Shown: positions 44,401 to 56,049, counted from the stretch's first letter. The stretch is DNA of 64,000 nucleotides from Brachionus plicatilis (GCA_010279815.1 QEOQ01000041.1:561048-625047); one strand, 5' to 3'. The notes: generated by a model not told the origin, from the sequence alone. Translations and numbers: made by a program.

Positions 44401-47400
44401 GGTTAATTTTTAGTTGATGGAAATTGAAAAATTTTAAATATTAAATTGAGCATGACAGGTCCTATTTTATGAAAAGAGTAACATGAAAGTAAAATGATAA
44501 AATCAGATAGCAATTTCAAGTTAAAGATTTTTTTTCTTTGAGTAACAATATTAGATAAATTGTTGTAAAGCTTATTTAGTTTGATTTTCTTTAATTTTTA
44601 GCCAATTTTTTCTTGCATTTTGATCATTTCTCAAATAATTTTTTTTTGCACTCACCTTTGATAAAAAGTGTCAAATTAAGACTGTTTTCAAAGGTTTCGC
44701 CATATCTGCATTGATAAGTATCTTGGTTATCTCTATTAAAGTTTTTGAAAATCAATTTGTTCTTATCTCTATCTACGTTTTCTGGCAATTTAACTTTATT
44801 TATTTTTGTCCAGATATAATTAGACCAACGCTTTCAAAAAATGTTCAAAATTAAAAAAATAATTAAATTATTGTCTAATTATCTTACATCTATATCTTCG
44901 TCTGTAATACAATACACAATTAAATCGATGCCATTTTCAAATTCCAAAATTGAATCGTTTTTCACAGTTACTTGTTTTGACATTCTCTCAGTAACAGGTT
45001 CACTCGTATCTGTTACTGAGATACCTGTTAATGTCGTAGTGATAATTTCTTTTTCAAATATGGTTATTTCTATATTTTTGGGTTTAATTTCATGATTATC
45101 CGATTGACATGTATAAAAACCACTATTGTCGAGTTGAGTTTTGTTGAAAAATAAGATCCCATGGTCTACTGAAAATTTTGGATCATTGTCTTTTGACCAA
45201 TGGACAGATTCATTTAAGGGATCAAAGCATTCAATTTTCAAAAAAGATCCTGATTCAACGCTTATCACATTATCTTCTATCTCTAAATTTGATATAATAT
45301 TCACACTTTGAACAATTTTTACAATGAGTAAAACTGCTTTGGAGGCTTTAACTCCATCTTTGACTGTATTACAAGATACTGATCCATTCATCTCTAACGA
45401 AGCATTAGACACCACCAAAATATTACCACTTATTTCAAGACCAAGGAAATTTTCTGCTTTTTGATTATTGATAAGCCATTCTTTTTCAATTTCTTCATCA
45501 GTTGAGCAAATCAATTCAAAACTATCTCCCTGATAAACTTCAATTTTATCTTTATCAAAACTCGGCTGTATTTTATCATATGGATTAATAATGTCAAATT
45601 CTAAAGTCTTGATCATGTAGTGATACGAAATTCTACATTCGTAGCTACCAAAATTTTTTAAATTTATGTTTTTCAATTTTAGGGTTGAAATTTTTGTTAA
45701 TGGATTAGCTCTGGTAACATAATTTTGAATATCTACATTTTCTTTATTTTCTAACAATCCACCATACTGGTCATACCATTGTATTTCTAAATTCTGTTCC
45801 AAGTGGACACCATTTATTATTGCCAAACAACTTTGATTGATTGAATCATTAATTTTGGCGTCTGAAATAATTTTCTTTTCCAAAAGACCATTTATCTCAA
45901 TTTCTCCATTGTCTACCAAAATAATTTCAACTTGGTACTGATTAAACTCGTCAACAGAACACACATAGCTTCCACTGTTGGTTTGGTCAAAATTGATAAA
46001 CTTTAATTTATGGTCCAAAATTTCAGAATTTGGCTAAAAAAATAAATTATTAATCAGAATATTAAACGTGGTCAGATAAATATTTGTTAAGATTCATAAA
46101 TATCTCGTTAAAACTATTTGAATTTGTTGAAAGGTAGAAGATGTGAATATTTTTATGATTGCTTAATTATTATAAATATTATGTATTTAAAAAAAACGAC
46201 ACTAAGAGAAAAAACAAAGAAATAAAAAATTAAAAAATCAAATAATTTAATGACAGTATTTAAATGAGTCCATTAATTTACCAAATAAATCATATCTATG
46301 CAAAAGATTGCAAAATGGAATTAAAAACATTTATGTTCAATCTCTATGTTTATTTTGGATACTAATTTTTAAACACGACTTTAAAATTCTTGTATTATAT
46401 TTTTTTTTAATGGTGAATGCTGTAATTAAGTCTGCTAATAGGCAGCCATAAATGCATTCAATTTTATATAATAAATTTTTATTTATTTTTTTTGAATCGT
46501 TTTTATCTATGAAAATATTTATTTTTTAGATAATATCATAAAATATGAATTTAATTTAAAGTTAATTAAATTAATTTGAACTATACATTTCATATATACG
46601 AACCATATTGTTGGTCTAAAATTACGGCTTACAAATTTTTATTTTTAAAACTTTTGGCTAAAACTCTAAAGTGAAGAAAGAAGCAATATCGAACTGGTTA
46701 CGAATAAATTGAATTTATATGTTGTAAAAGATATCAACAAAAGCTTTTCGATTCTGTTAGATTTAAGAAAATAAAATTTTTAATGTTAAAAGAAAAAATG
46801 TGTGATAAAAATGGAAATAATAATTAATTGAATAAATTAAAAGTAGAGATCATTTTAAATAGAAATAAATTCAACTTTATTCTTCAAAATGAAGTAAAAT
46901 TCTGGGTTGTGAATATTTTTCCAAATCGATTGTTTCAATTCAGAAGAACTTGAATAACTTTTTAACTAAAAGTGATAATTAAAGTCCGTAAAATGCTTAA
47001 TTTTTAAACATATTTGCTTAATCCGAAAATATATGCCTGCAAGTAATTGCACAGATGAATAGAATACTTTTTAAAGCCATTCTAAAATGCAGAAAATTGT
47101 AGAGTTTTTCTCAGACTTATTTTACTGCATTAAGCAAATTTGCTCAATTTTTTAAAAATTTTATAAAATTAAATTATCTCTTTTGGTAAAAAAGTTATTT
47201 AAACTTTTTAAATTGAAACGAACTTCACAATCACATAAAATTCAAATTTAAATAAAATTTTAATGGCCACAATTGAAAAATAGAATTTAAAAAAAATCTA
47301 TTTTATTTTCATTTATATGACAAGATATTTTTTCATGTAAGGAAAATCATGTTTAAAGCAATAATTCTAGTAAACAAAATTTTTTCAGAAATTTACAGCT

Positions 47401-50400
47401 TTAAAAAATAAAGATAAAATAAGTGAATACTTTTATTTATAAACATATAAACATAATTTAATACATTAAATTTTTTATTTGTTTTTGAACGATTAAAATC
47501 GATACCACAAAATTTTGAATAAAATACCCCAAATTTTTTATTTTTTTCCCCAATTTTTAAATAAATTACCCAATTATTAAGTTTATACATAAAAAAAATA
47601 ATAAACACTAAATTAAATGGAAATCCACTATTTTTAACTTATTGGCACTTTTTCTTAAAAAATAGAATTTTTATTAAAATTTTTATTAAAAAATGATAAC
47701 AAATTTAAGAAAAAGTACCTTAATTTTGTAATAATAATTTTGCAATGTTCCTTTTTTCTCCAAGATTTACGAAAAATTAAGTAAATTTACGTAAATTTAT
47801 AAAATTTAAAATTTAAAAATTTAACAGATTTTACGTTAAGAGCTTTGGCGTCTTTTGAGTGAGTTAATTGTAAAATCTAAATTTACTTTATGTTTAGTAA
47901 ATTTTAGATAAAACAAAAATTTGGGGTATTCGAACTAAATTTCTCTTTGTTTTTATCTTTTAAAGGTAAATTTTGTTTACTTGCTATGTATGAATTCACA
48001 GAGATTCATAATAATTAAACTTATTTTAATTCTTATTTTAAAAAATAATTATATTTATTATTGTTCAGTTCACACGAACTAATGTTTACTTTATGTTTTT
48101 TATTCTTTACAGAGAAAAAAATATCTTACTTGATCGATTCTTTTCCATTGAGGTTCTTTGCATTGAAGCGAAAAGTTCGAACCCTTAGCAATGAACATTT
48201 CATGTGAATTAACTTTAAATAAAAAATTAATAAAATTTAGTTTTAAATTTTTCATTACTAATATCAATTTTAAAAGATTTTTCTTCAATCTCAAAAGAAT
48301 CTGAAAAACCATATCCTTTGCATTCATAAAGACCCACATCACTTAATCCAGCTTTTTCTATTTTGTAGGAAATTGTTTTCGTTTTTGATGTTTTAATAAC
48401 ATACTTAAATAAAAAATTTAATTTATCTAATTAGAAAAAATCAATTCTACATTATTCTTGTAAAGAACTAAGTTGTATTGACCAATTTGGTTCGAAATAG
48501 AACAATTAAATTCAAATGATTCATTTATTTCGAGTTTTTTCACTTCTTCTGAGAATGAAACATCGATTTTGAAAGCTAAAATTTAAAATTAAACTAAAAC
48601 CAAATAATTTCAGTTAAATTATACAATTATCAAAAATGATTTCAAATTCTGAATTTTGAGTTAAATTTGAAACTTGTGAATGGCACTCATAAAAACCAAA
48701 ATCTTCATCGCGTAACTCTTTTATTTTAAGAATCGAAATCAGCCTTGTTTCTTCTCCAGAAAGCACTCTTGTGTCTATCGAGATTCTTTCATTTGGTTCC
48801 AATGTCTTAAAAAAATTTAATTTTTCTTTACTTTATATTTTGCTTAGATTACTTGTAGATCTTTCTTTAACCAGCTAATTTTTACATCATTGCCTGTAGC
48901 TTGAATGGTACAAATTTGATGCAAAGTTTCACCAAGTCTTGCTTTAATTTTCTTTTTATGTAATTCATTTTTAAATTGAATTGCTTTGTCAAATGAGGGT
49001 TGAACAGTTAGCTTTATTTTTTGGACAGAATTCTCTGCTACTTGGCACTCGTAATTTCCAGAGTCATCAATTTTTAGGCAATCGAAAATTAGTAGTCCTT
49101 TTGTAGAAATCTGTGTCAATTTTTCTGACTTAAGTTTAAGAAAAAAATTAATTTTTGGAGACTGGATCACTAATTTTTAGATTACAGAGTCTATTTTAAA
49201 CCATTGAGCTGCCGTTGGGTTCCCAGAACAGTTAAGGACAAATTTTTCATTTTCATTTGCATAAACTTGATCACTATTTTCTACTAGAACTTTTATAGCT
49301 TTGTACTCAAAATTTTGATAATCCGACGAGCTTGCTTGACATAAATATTCACCCTGGTCTATTGTTGAAAAATTTTTAATTCTAATGGACAATGAATTGT
49401 TTTTCGTGGAAGATAAAAACTCCTTAAAAAATATCTTATATTTAATGTTAATTAACAATTTTAGAAATACTTTATTTTTATAAAAAGTAATTGTAGCAGC
49501 TGAATTTGAACCCAAAAAACAATCGAGATCCAAATCATCTCCTTCTTTTATTCTAATAAATGTTTCACTTGGTTTTAATTCAACATTGAAATTAATTTTT
49601 TTTTCTTAAAAATAAAATTTGTCAATAAAATTTTTTGAAAACAGTTTCAGTTTATTACTCAAAACTTCGACTTGAACTGATGAAGAATTATAAAATTTTC
49701 CGTCTGGAGAAAATGAGAAACAAGTATAGACACCTTGATCGTGTTCTTGAGCATTTTTAATATTAAATTCGAGAAAAGATGAATTAGAATATTTGAGAAA
49801 AGTCTGAAAAAATTAAAATTAATATTTTTCCAAAATTGGAACAAAAATTTTATTTTACTTGATCTCTATAAATTATTGAATAGAGATCAGTTATTGGTCT
49901 AGAGGTTGATGAACACAAAAGAGTAAAACTCTCGTCTTGCTCAATATTTATTGATTCTTCTGCATTTAAAAAATTTACATCAATTGTATCAACTAAAATA
50001 AAAATATTACTTAAAAAATAAAGTAAAATCTAAATTTACTTGTTTTATTTTCAATATCTTCTGATGAAATCCTGCGAAAGGAAGTGGATGTTGGCTTGTA
50101 TTCAAAAGTTTCGAATTCTGTTACATTTTCAGTCAAATTTTGGGAAGTAAAATTTTCCATTAAATGAGTTGGGTCAGTTACTGAAAAATTAAAATACAAA
50201 TCTGTAGTATTTTGGTCAAAATTTTCGGAATTGTCTAATTTTTCTGTAATATTTTGTTCATTTGAATTAATGTTAGAATCATTTTGAGAGATATTTGGTT
50301 CATAAATCCAACTTTCGTTTTTGATTTTTGTTTGATTATTTTCAATCACAATTGGCTCCAAGTTATCTAATTCAGGACCATATGCTACATCATCTGGCTC

Positions 50401-51079
50401 ATTGGTAGAGTTTAATGAATTTGTTTCTATAACATTTTCATCCTCAAAATCTACCTTTGAATTTGTCTCATTTTTTATTTGATTTTCAGAATTGAATTTA
50501 AATTCTGAATTATCTACTTCTTCTGTTACATTCGACTCATTCAAATAAATGTTGGAATTATTATGAGATAAATCCTGTTCATATATCATACTTTCATTTG
50601 TGACTTCAGTTTGATTGTTTTCACTGAAAACTTGGTCCCAATATTCCAATGTCATATTCTTTGGCTCATGGGTTTGGTCCAAGGAGTGTTCACTTGATTC
50701 ATTTGTGTTCTCATTCTCAAATGTATCCTCAGGATCTGTCTGATTTATTGCTTGATTTTCAAGTGTTGAGTTAGATTCTGTTTCCATGTTATCAAACATT
50801 TCTATGATTTTGTCTGTATTGTCTTTATTTTGTTCTTCATTTTGGTTATCATTCTGGGCAGCTGCACTTTCAGTTTTACCATAATAATCATGGTGATCAG
50901 TCAGATTGTATTTTTCTACTATATCAGATATTATGTCATCAAATCCTTTTCCCGACTAGAAATAAAATAAAATTAGAATTCTATATTTTTTACCAAAATT
51001 TTACCTCGGAAAATTTTACTTTTAAAAAAAGTATCAGGATTAAAGACATTGAGAAAATTCTTGACTTGAATTTAGTCAT
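32472..51079 (-). CDS. giant secreted immunoglobulin-domain protein, 18 exons, about 3124 aa
   Basis: Exons (minus strand): 51079-51005, 50955-50040, 49992-49859, 49803-49659, 49604-49471, 49422-49186, 49128-48853, 48805-48625, 48575-48451, 48403-48259, 48212-48130, 46033-44888, 44830-44656, 43634-42534, 42484-42300, 41073-40890, 40835-39160, 34928-32472. All are GT-AG and in phase, total 9375 nt. Exon 1 is a signal peptide (MSLILILFLKVKFS). Exon 2 is a 305-residue acidic segment crowded with N-x-S/T sequons. About 28 Ig domains follow (Cys...Trp...D-x-G-x-Y-x-C). Three five-Ig modules end in KYEPL/RYEPI/KYEPI domains and are preceded by Thr-rich linkers. No membrane anchor: the end is KNKFGQDSKQIMINKPRLFF. 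Hemicentin- or perlecan-like extracellular matrix or adhesion role is inference. Intron 17 contains a LINE and a gap. Confidence 0.88.
34929..35782. other. intron 17, first part (beside the last exon)
   Basis: AT-rich intronic sequence with no gene. It contains a perfect short palindrome TTTTCATTTAATCAATTAAA(TGAAAA) at about 35436-35461. The intron continues through the LINE, the gap and the duplicated flank to 39159. Confidence 0.5.
35783..35926 (+). repeat. 144-bp direct repeat, copy before the LINE
   Basis: As far as I can read, identical to 38954-39097, beginning AATAAATCTAGTAATAGCCT and ending GGATTTTTATTATTTT. It abuts the 5' end of the LINE directly. Its twin begins at the very first base after the assembly gap. 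Confidence 0.95.
35935..38405 (+). mobile_element. 5'-truncated CR1-like LINE, nearly intact RT
   Basis: Starts inside the endonuclease domain (IDHEFIDLLNDNFLQQIIDF) and runs through RT and the C-terminal domain to a stop at 38369 and a purine-rich 3' end (GAAAGAAAAGAAAAAGG) that enters the gap. It lies inside intron 17 of the Ig gene, on the opposite strand. High GC and a single in-frame stop mark it as the youngest LINE in the window. Confidence 0.9.
35958..38369 (+). pseudogene. CR1-like endonuclease/reverse transcriptase ORF2 with one stop
   Basis: Open except for one TGA at 36987-36989, between SPIFKNG and KQDPANYRPVSLTS, where CR1 proteins normally have a small residue; a single base change would explain it. 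The frame has the endonuclease end (LDLVITNDIERIDFI, TPAGRGHFLIHFDF), the linker, then RT motifs: CVVYLDFAKAFDKVPHKRL, GVPQGSVLGPILFIIFIND, and catalytic KMYADDSKI, all intact. The conserved C-terminal domain follows (RPHLEFAVSAWSPPN, RRKRGDLIQFYKF). The 5' half of the endonuclease and ORF1 are missing through 5' truncation. Confidence 0.92.
38410..38953. other. assembly gap, 544 N
   Basis: A run of N between the 3' end of the LINE and a restart of sequence already seen at 35783. Its true length and content are unknown. Confidence 1.
38954..39097 (+). repeat. 144-bp direct repeat, copy after the gap
   Basis: Twin of 35783-35926. Here the sequence continues past the breakpoint into GTCGGCAAAAAAAATATTTA, which looks like the uninterrupted intron, that is, the site without the LINE. 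Confidence 0.95.
39300..39440 (-). repeat. coding Thr-rich tandem repeat
   Basis: On the minus strand this ACN/ACT-rich tract encodes about 50 residues, mostly Thr with a few Ser and Ala, in exon 17 of the Ig gene. It forms a mucin-like linker between Ig modules, likely O-glycosylated. Slippage-prone, so the length probably varies between individuals. Confidence 0.85.
41074..42299. other. intron 15 of the Ig gene
   Basis: 1.2-kb AT-rich intron splitting the first Ig domain of the second module at phase 0. No transposon or gene recognised inside. Confidence 0.6.
43635..44655. other. intron 13 of the Ig gene, with element debris
   Basis: 1.0-kb intron. It holds a LINE RT fragment (44130-44345, plus), a stretch with repeated TTTGACTTT/AAAGTCAAAGTCAAA motifs (about 44000-44120), and the sequence CAGTGGCGTAGCCAG at 43795, which resembles tips of some DNA transposons but has no partner here. 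Confidence 0.6.
44130..44345 (+). pseudogene. LINE reverse-transcriptase fragment in intron 13
   Basis: A 66-residue frame reads GIPQGFVFETLLFIIYINYL and then YANDMKTYKI, aligning with the RT motifs G-[IV]-PQGSVLGPLLF and YADD-x-K. The catalytic Asp is changed (YAND). It is too short and degraded to assign to a clade. Confidence 0.7.
46034..48129. other. intron 11 of the Ig gene
   Basis: 2.1-kb AT-rich intron splitting the sixth Ig domain at phase 0, much longer than its 46-57-bp neighbours upstream. No gene or transposon recognised. Confidence 0.6.
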
Positions 51080-52330
51080 ACTGTGAATATTGCGGTATTC
51101 TTCAAATGTGTTTTTCAAAAAAAAAATAAAAATTTTAAACTACAATTTTTTAATTTGCATTGATTTTATACACATTTTTTTAGTATTCCAAAATGAGTAA
51201 TATATTTTTCTATCACTATAGCCAGTCATGTTTATTCAATTAAAAAAATGCAACAAATGCATTCTTACTATTTCTTGGATCTAAAATCAAGAATACGGAT
51301 AATTTAGATTTTACATTTTTTTAGATTTTATACATTTAAAAAAGAGTGGAATTAATTAAGATTACATTTAAGCAAGAGTGTGAGACTCATCATTTGGGAC
51401 TAATTTATTTTACTCATACAGTTGAAGTTTACAACTAGCGCCTTTTTATATAAAAAAAATGATGTTTGCTATTAAAATCTATTAAATACTTAGAATTTAC
51501 AAAATTTTATGATTTATATCAACTTTTAGTTATTAAAAATCATTAATGCTCCGATAAAAAAATATCCATAAAAACTTGCGACTGTTCAAACACAGTTCCA
51601 TCAAACCATTATAAATTAAATTTAATCTAAATTAAAAAAAGATTCTCGAAGCAGAAATTTTAAAACGCGAGTAAGATGTTAAATATATTGTAAATAGTGA
51701 AAATCTCTTAATTAAAGTTAACATTCATTTTTCAAATTATTAGATATATTGCATGATAATTATTAGGTCCTTTTATTTTAGTAAACTATCAATTTTTTGA
51801 ATTATCAAATTTTTTCCCCAATTTTTTCTTCAATCGAACAATTGGCTTTGTTTACGGTTAAAAGATCATTAGTTTTTTTTTTCCTGAAAAAAAATTATAT
51901 TCATTTCATTAAATAAATATTCCACCGATTATTCTTCAATTTTCATTCGAAAAAATAAAATAAAACAAAATTTTTCTATTCTTTGTATTTATTTAGTTGT
52001 TTATCAATTAAATTCATAATTGAGTTACAGTGTAAAGAGCAACCATAGAAGTCTTCCTAGTAAGATTTTTCTGCAAGTTTCTTGCAGTAACTAATCACTA
52101 TTATTTTTACTATAAAGAAAGTTTTTATAAATTTTTATGTACAAAAGAATATTGCTTCAGAAATAAATCGAGTCGTGTGCTAGATTTTTAATTAGGCTTC
52201 TTTAATGTATTTTTGATAGAATTGGCTGTTAATAACAATTTTTATTAAATGTTATTTATTATTCTCTTTTGAAATAATTTTAAAATTTTTCAATTCAATC
52301 AATTTTATTTAGACGTTGATTTAAAAATTA
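51080..52330. other. intergenic region upstream of the Ig gene
   Basis: About 1.25 kb of AT-rich sequence between the Ig gene (minus) and the broken WH2 copy (plus); a shared or bidirectional regulatory region is possible. An AG-ending site (ATTCACAG, minus) sits one base before the Ig-gene ATG. No element can be named. Confidence 0.35.
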
Positions 52331-52384
52331 AATTTAAAAAGAAGAAGGACTTACATCGGATATCATAATATTTTTATTTAAACA

Positions 52385-52570
52385 ATGCATGGGCAAATGC
52401 TGATTCCACCTGATCGAAGCGCGCTGCTAAAATCAATCGCTGATCCATCCAAACCCAAGCTAAAAAAAGTTGATCCATCAAGATCCAAGATCAACGATCG
52501 AAGTAAACCTATACTAAACAGAAAGGCAGTAAGTTCAGTATCGGACCATGTGTTATTTTCTTTTTTTTAA
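52385..52570 (+). pseudogene. partial duplicate of the WH2/poly-proline gene
   Basis: The frame MHGQMLIPPDRSALLKSI, then KPKLKKVDPSRSKINDRSKP, repeats the WH2 segment of the gene at 56050, including upstream sequence (TTTAAACAATGC... and an ATTAGGC-containing block near 52190, compare 55500). The poly-proline start is lost, the exon-1 donor region is altered and the frame ends in VLFSFF with no second exon found. Most likely a dead partial copy; expression as a 61-residue WH2 peptide cannot be excluded. Confidence 0.75.
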
Positions 52571-52904
52571 ATAGCACTTATTAAATTCTTGCCATGAACC
52601 AATTCATCTTTTTTGTTGATTTTTTTTTTCCCAACAATTATCAAAGAATTTATTTAAATGAATTTTACTAATTAATTAACTTGATTATTTTATTTTATTT
52701 TAATTTATTAAATTGTTCTAAATGAAAAAGATGATAAAAATTTCGAATTTACAATCTCAAAATTTTAAATTATATCCCTGCTTATTTCAATTTTAAATTA
52801 ATTATAATATTTAGAAGAAAAATATTTTGCTGCTAATAAGTAAATAAATTATAATTTTTTATTTTGATTTTTTATTAAGAATTTAAATTTTTTTACACAG
52901 AACA

Positions 52905-53702
52905 ATGCTGTTAAAATTCAAAAAATTTCAGGTTTTATTTTTCATCGGACTTCAGATCATTAGTGTATTTTCAGATGAGATTTCGAATAGATGCTTTAAT
53001 CTGATCAAATCAAGCACTTTCAGCTACGAAATTGATAATGATGGCTTTCATAAATTGTTTTCCTTAAATATTCAAATCAATACAGATCAAATAGACTTTT
53101 TAAAAACAAATTGTAATATAATGTTAATTCAAAAGTTTAATTCGAATTTTTATGTTGATGAATTCGAATTAAAACAAAATATTTACAATCAGCTGTTTTT
53201 ATTTTTCCTATCTCAAAAGGTAAATACCGAATCAATCGAGTATAGATCAGAGCCATTTATGCTTTTTTTACTCATCAAAAAATGTTTATTATTGTGTAAT
53301 GAGTCGTCAAATTTATGCAACATATCCTTTAGTTATCCGTTTCATTTACGATATCATGCCCCATCTGACAATTACTTGTATCAAAGATTTAAAATTGTCA
53401 GTCCTCGTTTTTTAGTGTCTGATTGCAGCCAAGATCTAAAAGACCAAAATGAATTTATTTTCAAATCAGATCAAATAATTGACAAAGGATTGATTAAAAA
53501 ATTCTATATTGGAAATTGCTATTGGAACGAGATTGATTCCAATTTTTCTAAAGATAAATTTGAATTTGTTGTGCCCGTTGGTCAAGCAAAACTTGCACAT
53601 ATTGTAATTGTAATTACCTTGGGATTTTTGATACTCTTGGCACTATATGTCTCAAAATTGTTCCGCGAAAAATCACTAGAATTCAATAAAAAATTCAATT
53701 AA
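52905..53702 (+). CDS. PIGX: GPI mannosyltransferase I regulatory subunit PIG-X, 265 aa
   Basis: PIG-X stabilises the ER mannosyltransferase PIG-M, which adds the first mannose to the GPI anchor precursor; in yeast the equivalent is Pbn1. The frame begins with a signal sequence (VLFFIGLQIISVFS). It has a lumenal beta-rich domain with the family marks FNSNFYVDEFEL and SYPFHLRYHAPS, the short VPVG motif, and one C-terminal membrane helix (IVIVITLGFLILLALYVSKL) with a basic cytosolic tail. Human PIGX is of similar length and order. The start is supported by TTTTTTTACACAG four bases before the ATG, either a leader intron or a trans-splice acceptor. AATAAA follows at 53711. No intron needed. Confidence 0.85.
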   Translation: MLLKFKKFQVLFFIGLQIISVFSDEISNRCFNLIKSSTFSYEIDNDGFHKLFSLNIQINTDQIDFLKTNCNIMLIQKFNSNFYVDEFELKQNIYNQLFLFFLSQKVNTESIEYRSEPFMLFLLIKKCLLLCNESSNLCNISFSYPFHLRYHAPSDNYLYQRFKIVSPRFLVSDCSQDLKDQNEFIFKSDQIIDKGLIKKFYIGNCYWNEIDSNFSKDKFEFVVPVGQAKLAHIVIVITLGFLILLALYVSKLFREKSLEFNKKFN

Positions 53703-56049
53703 TTTCAACAAATAAACAATATTAAAGATTTTATTTTATTTCAAGACAAATATAAAATTAATGAGTATTTTTTTTGATCGATTTTTCTGAAATATATTTT
53801 AATATGAGAAAATTAACATTGACATTTTCGTACAATAAATAAATAATTGAAAAGAGATCAAGCAACTTTAAGTTGACTAAAATTTTTTTTTTATAAATTT
53901 CTTTTCGAATAAAAAGTTGATTTTTCATTTAGCTTTTTATTAATTTTTTTTTGAAAATTTTTCTTATCGAGTTTAAAGATTTAAATTTTAAAATAAATTT
54001 TGACTTGGGAATTAATATACTATTTTGAGGAAATTTGTTCGACAAATATTTCTCAATTTATTTTGTTTCATTAAGCAGATTTACAAACTCTCTAAATTTA
54101 AATTTTAATAAATTTTTTGACGGGTATAAAATTATCAACTATATTCAGCCATCTAAAATTTTTGGTTCATTTTTTATTAGAAAATTTTAATGAAAAGCTT
54201 ACGAAGACAATTTGAGATAAAATATTCATGGCTATAAAAAAATCGGTAGATAGCCAGATTTTGATTAACAATAGATAGAAAAATGGCAAATAATAATTTT
54301 AAATTATAAATTTGCAGCACATTTTTTGAAAAAATGATTGCTCATCAAAGAAATAGTGAAGAAATTTAGTTTTGCTGGTATTTTTAGAGCTTTTAGTTTT
54401 TCTAAATTGACTCAATTTATTTTTTTAAATTAAAAAAAAAGTCCTGAGTAAATAATTGGAAAAAGAGACGAAATTCAAAAGGCCTAATTAAAAATATAAT
54501 TACCAAGGCCTTAAACGAATAAATAAATGATAATTTGCTCGAGTCTACATTGAATAGAAATAGCTTCAACCCAAACTCATGTAAAATTCGAATGGACCTA
54601 AACGTCAACTCATGCATTCAACTTAAAAACAAAACCAAAGTTTACCTACATTTACTCGAGATTGCAGACGTTTATTTTACATTATTTTTATGTTGGACCC
54701 ATTTCAACAATAGCAAAAAAAAATTTATACAAAATCATACCGGGTTAGTAGACCAATCGAGATTATTTTTGTGTTTCTTAATTCTTTTATATGTTTTTTT
54801 TTGGATATATACAAAGCCTTATGAATTGAATGATCTATTTTTTATCGTTTAGTTCGTCTAATACCATTATTATTTCAGTTTCTCAAATTTTAATAATTTA
54901 TTAAAATTTGAGAAATTTTTTATTTTTGCTTAAGCTTCAAAACTTACCCAAGTGCAAAACTATTGCCAGATGGTTTCTAAAATTTCTTTTCTATAAAATA
55001 TAAGGCTTCAGTACACCAAAACTTCGGCTCAAAATAAATGTTTAACCAAGTAAGAAGAATTTTAAATTTTGAAAAAATTAATTAATTTTTTTGCAGGTAA
55101 TTTATTTTTAAATTATGTTGATGAATTAACTTGGATACTGTCCGGTGTGTCTAGAGATTTGAATAAAACAAAAATAAACCCTGAAGTATTCAGTGGCTAG
55201 TTTTACCTGCTAATTGAGTCGATGTAATTTATGAAATTTTTATTTTACAAGGAATGTGATCTTTTGTAAATTGCAAATTTTTGAAGCTAGAACAATTTTT
55301 TATTAGGTAATATAGATAAAGGTGAATTATTCATTGCGATAAATATGTTTATCTCTTTGACAAATATTTTAATAATTTAAAACACTAAATAATTTTTTTC
55401 AGAGAACTCAAAAGAGTGACTTTTTTTCTGAATGTTAAAGTTTTATTTTAAATTTATCAGGATTCCGCAAGTAAAATTTAGGTCAAATAAAAGATTTTTA
55501 ATTAGGCGTTGTAGAGATTTTGCTGCTAAAAAAGTTTTAATCGAAAGAATTTTTTGAATTTTTTGATTACTTTATTAATTATTCTCTTTGAATAGATTAT
55601 TAAATAAAAATTCTTTAGAATTTTATCAATTTTTTCAATTGAAGTTCAGATAAAATACAAAGAAAATGTTTAATTTTTTTCCGGCAAAAAAATGTATTTT
55701 ATGCGTCTATTTTTTTCATTGAATTAGAATAATTATGATTAAATTCTAAATTATTCAATGACGTAAGTTTTTTTTTCATGTATTTTAAAAGAAAAAAGCT
55801 TCAGTAATAAGTCATTGTCGAAAGTCTCACAAATGTTTAAGCGAAAGGAAAAAAAAATGGTCAATATCGAATTGATGGCAAATTTTGCTCAAACAATTAT
55901 GTTCCATTTTTATTGATTGAATAAATCATTTAAAAAAAATAAATAATTTTAAATTTAATTTAGATGTTTATTTAGAATTATAAAAATTACTAAGTAAACG
56001 AACTTTTAGACTGAAAATCAATTTTTAAAAAATCTACTTTATTTAAACA
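53703..56049. other. intergenic region between PIGX and the WH2 gene
   Basis: 2.3 kb of AT-rich DNA. Its right part (about 55490-56049) shares blocks with 52180-52384, upstream of the broken WH2 copy. One unrecognised open frame is at 54535-54852. Confidence 0.4.
54535..54852 (+). CDS. unrecognised ORF, 105 aa, two hydrophobic segments
   Basis: This frame has a balanced composition for the region and two hydrophobic stretches (VYFTLFLCWTHF and LFLCFLILLYVFFWIY), the second long enough to span a membrane. There is no signal peptide at the start and no recognised family. It could be a relic of a membrane-protein gene or chance. Nothing nearby supports expression. Confidence 0.15.
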   Translation: MLESTLNRNSFNPNSCKIRMDLNVNSCIQLKNKTKVYLHLLEIADVYFTLFLCWTHFNNSKKKFIQNHTGLVDQSRLFLCFLILLYVFFWIYTKPYELNDLFFIV

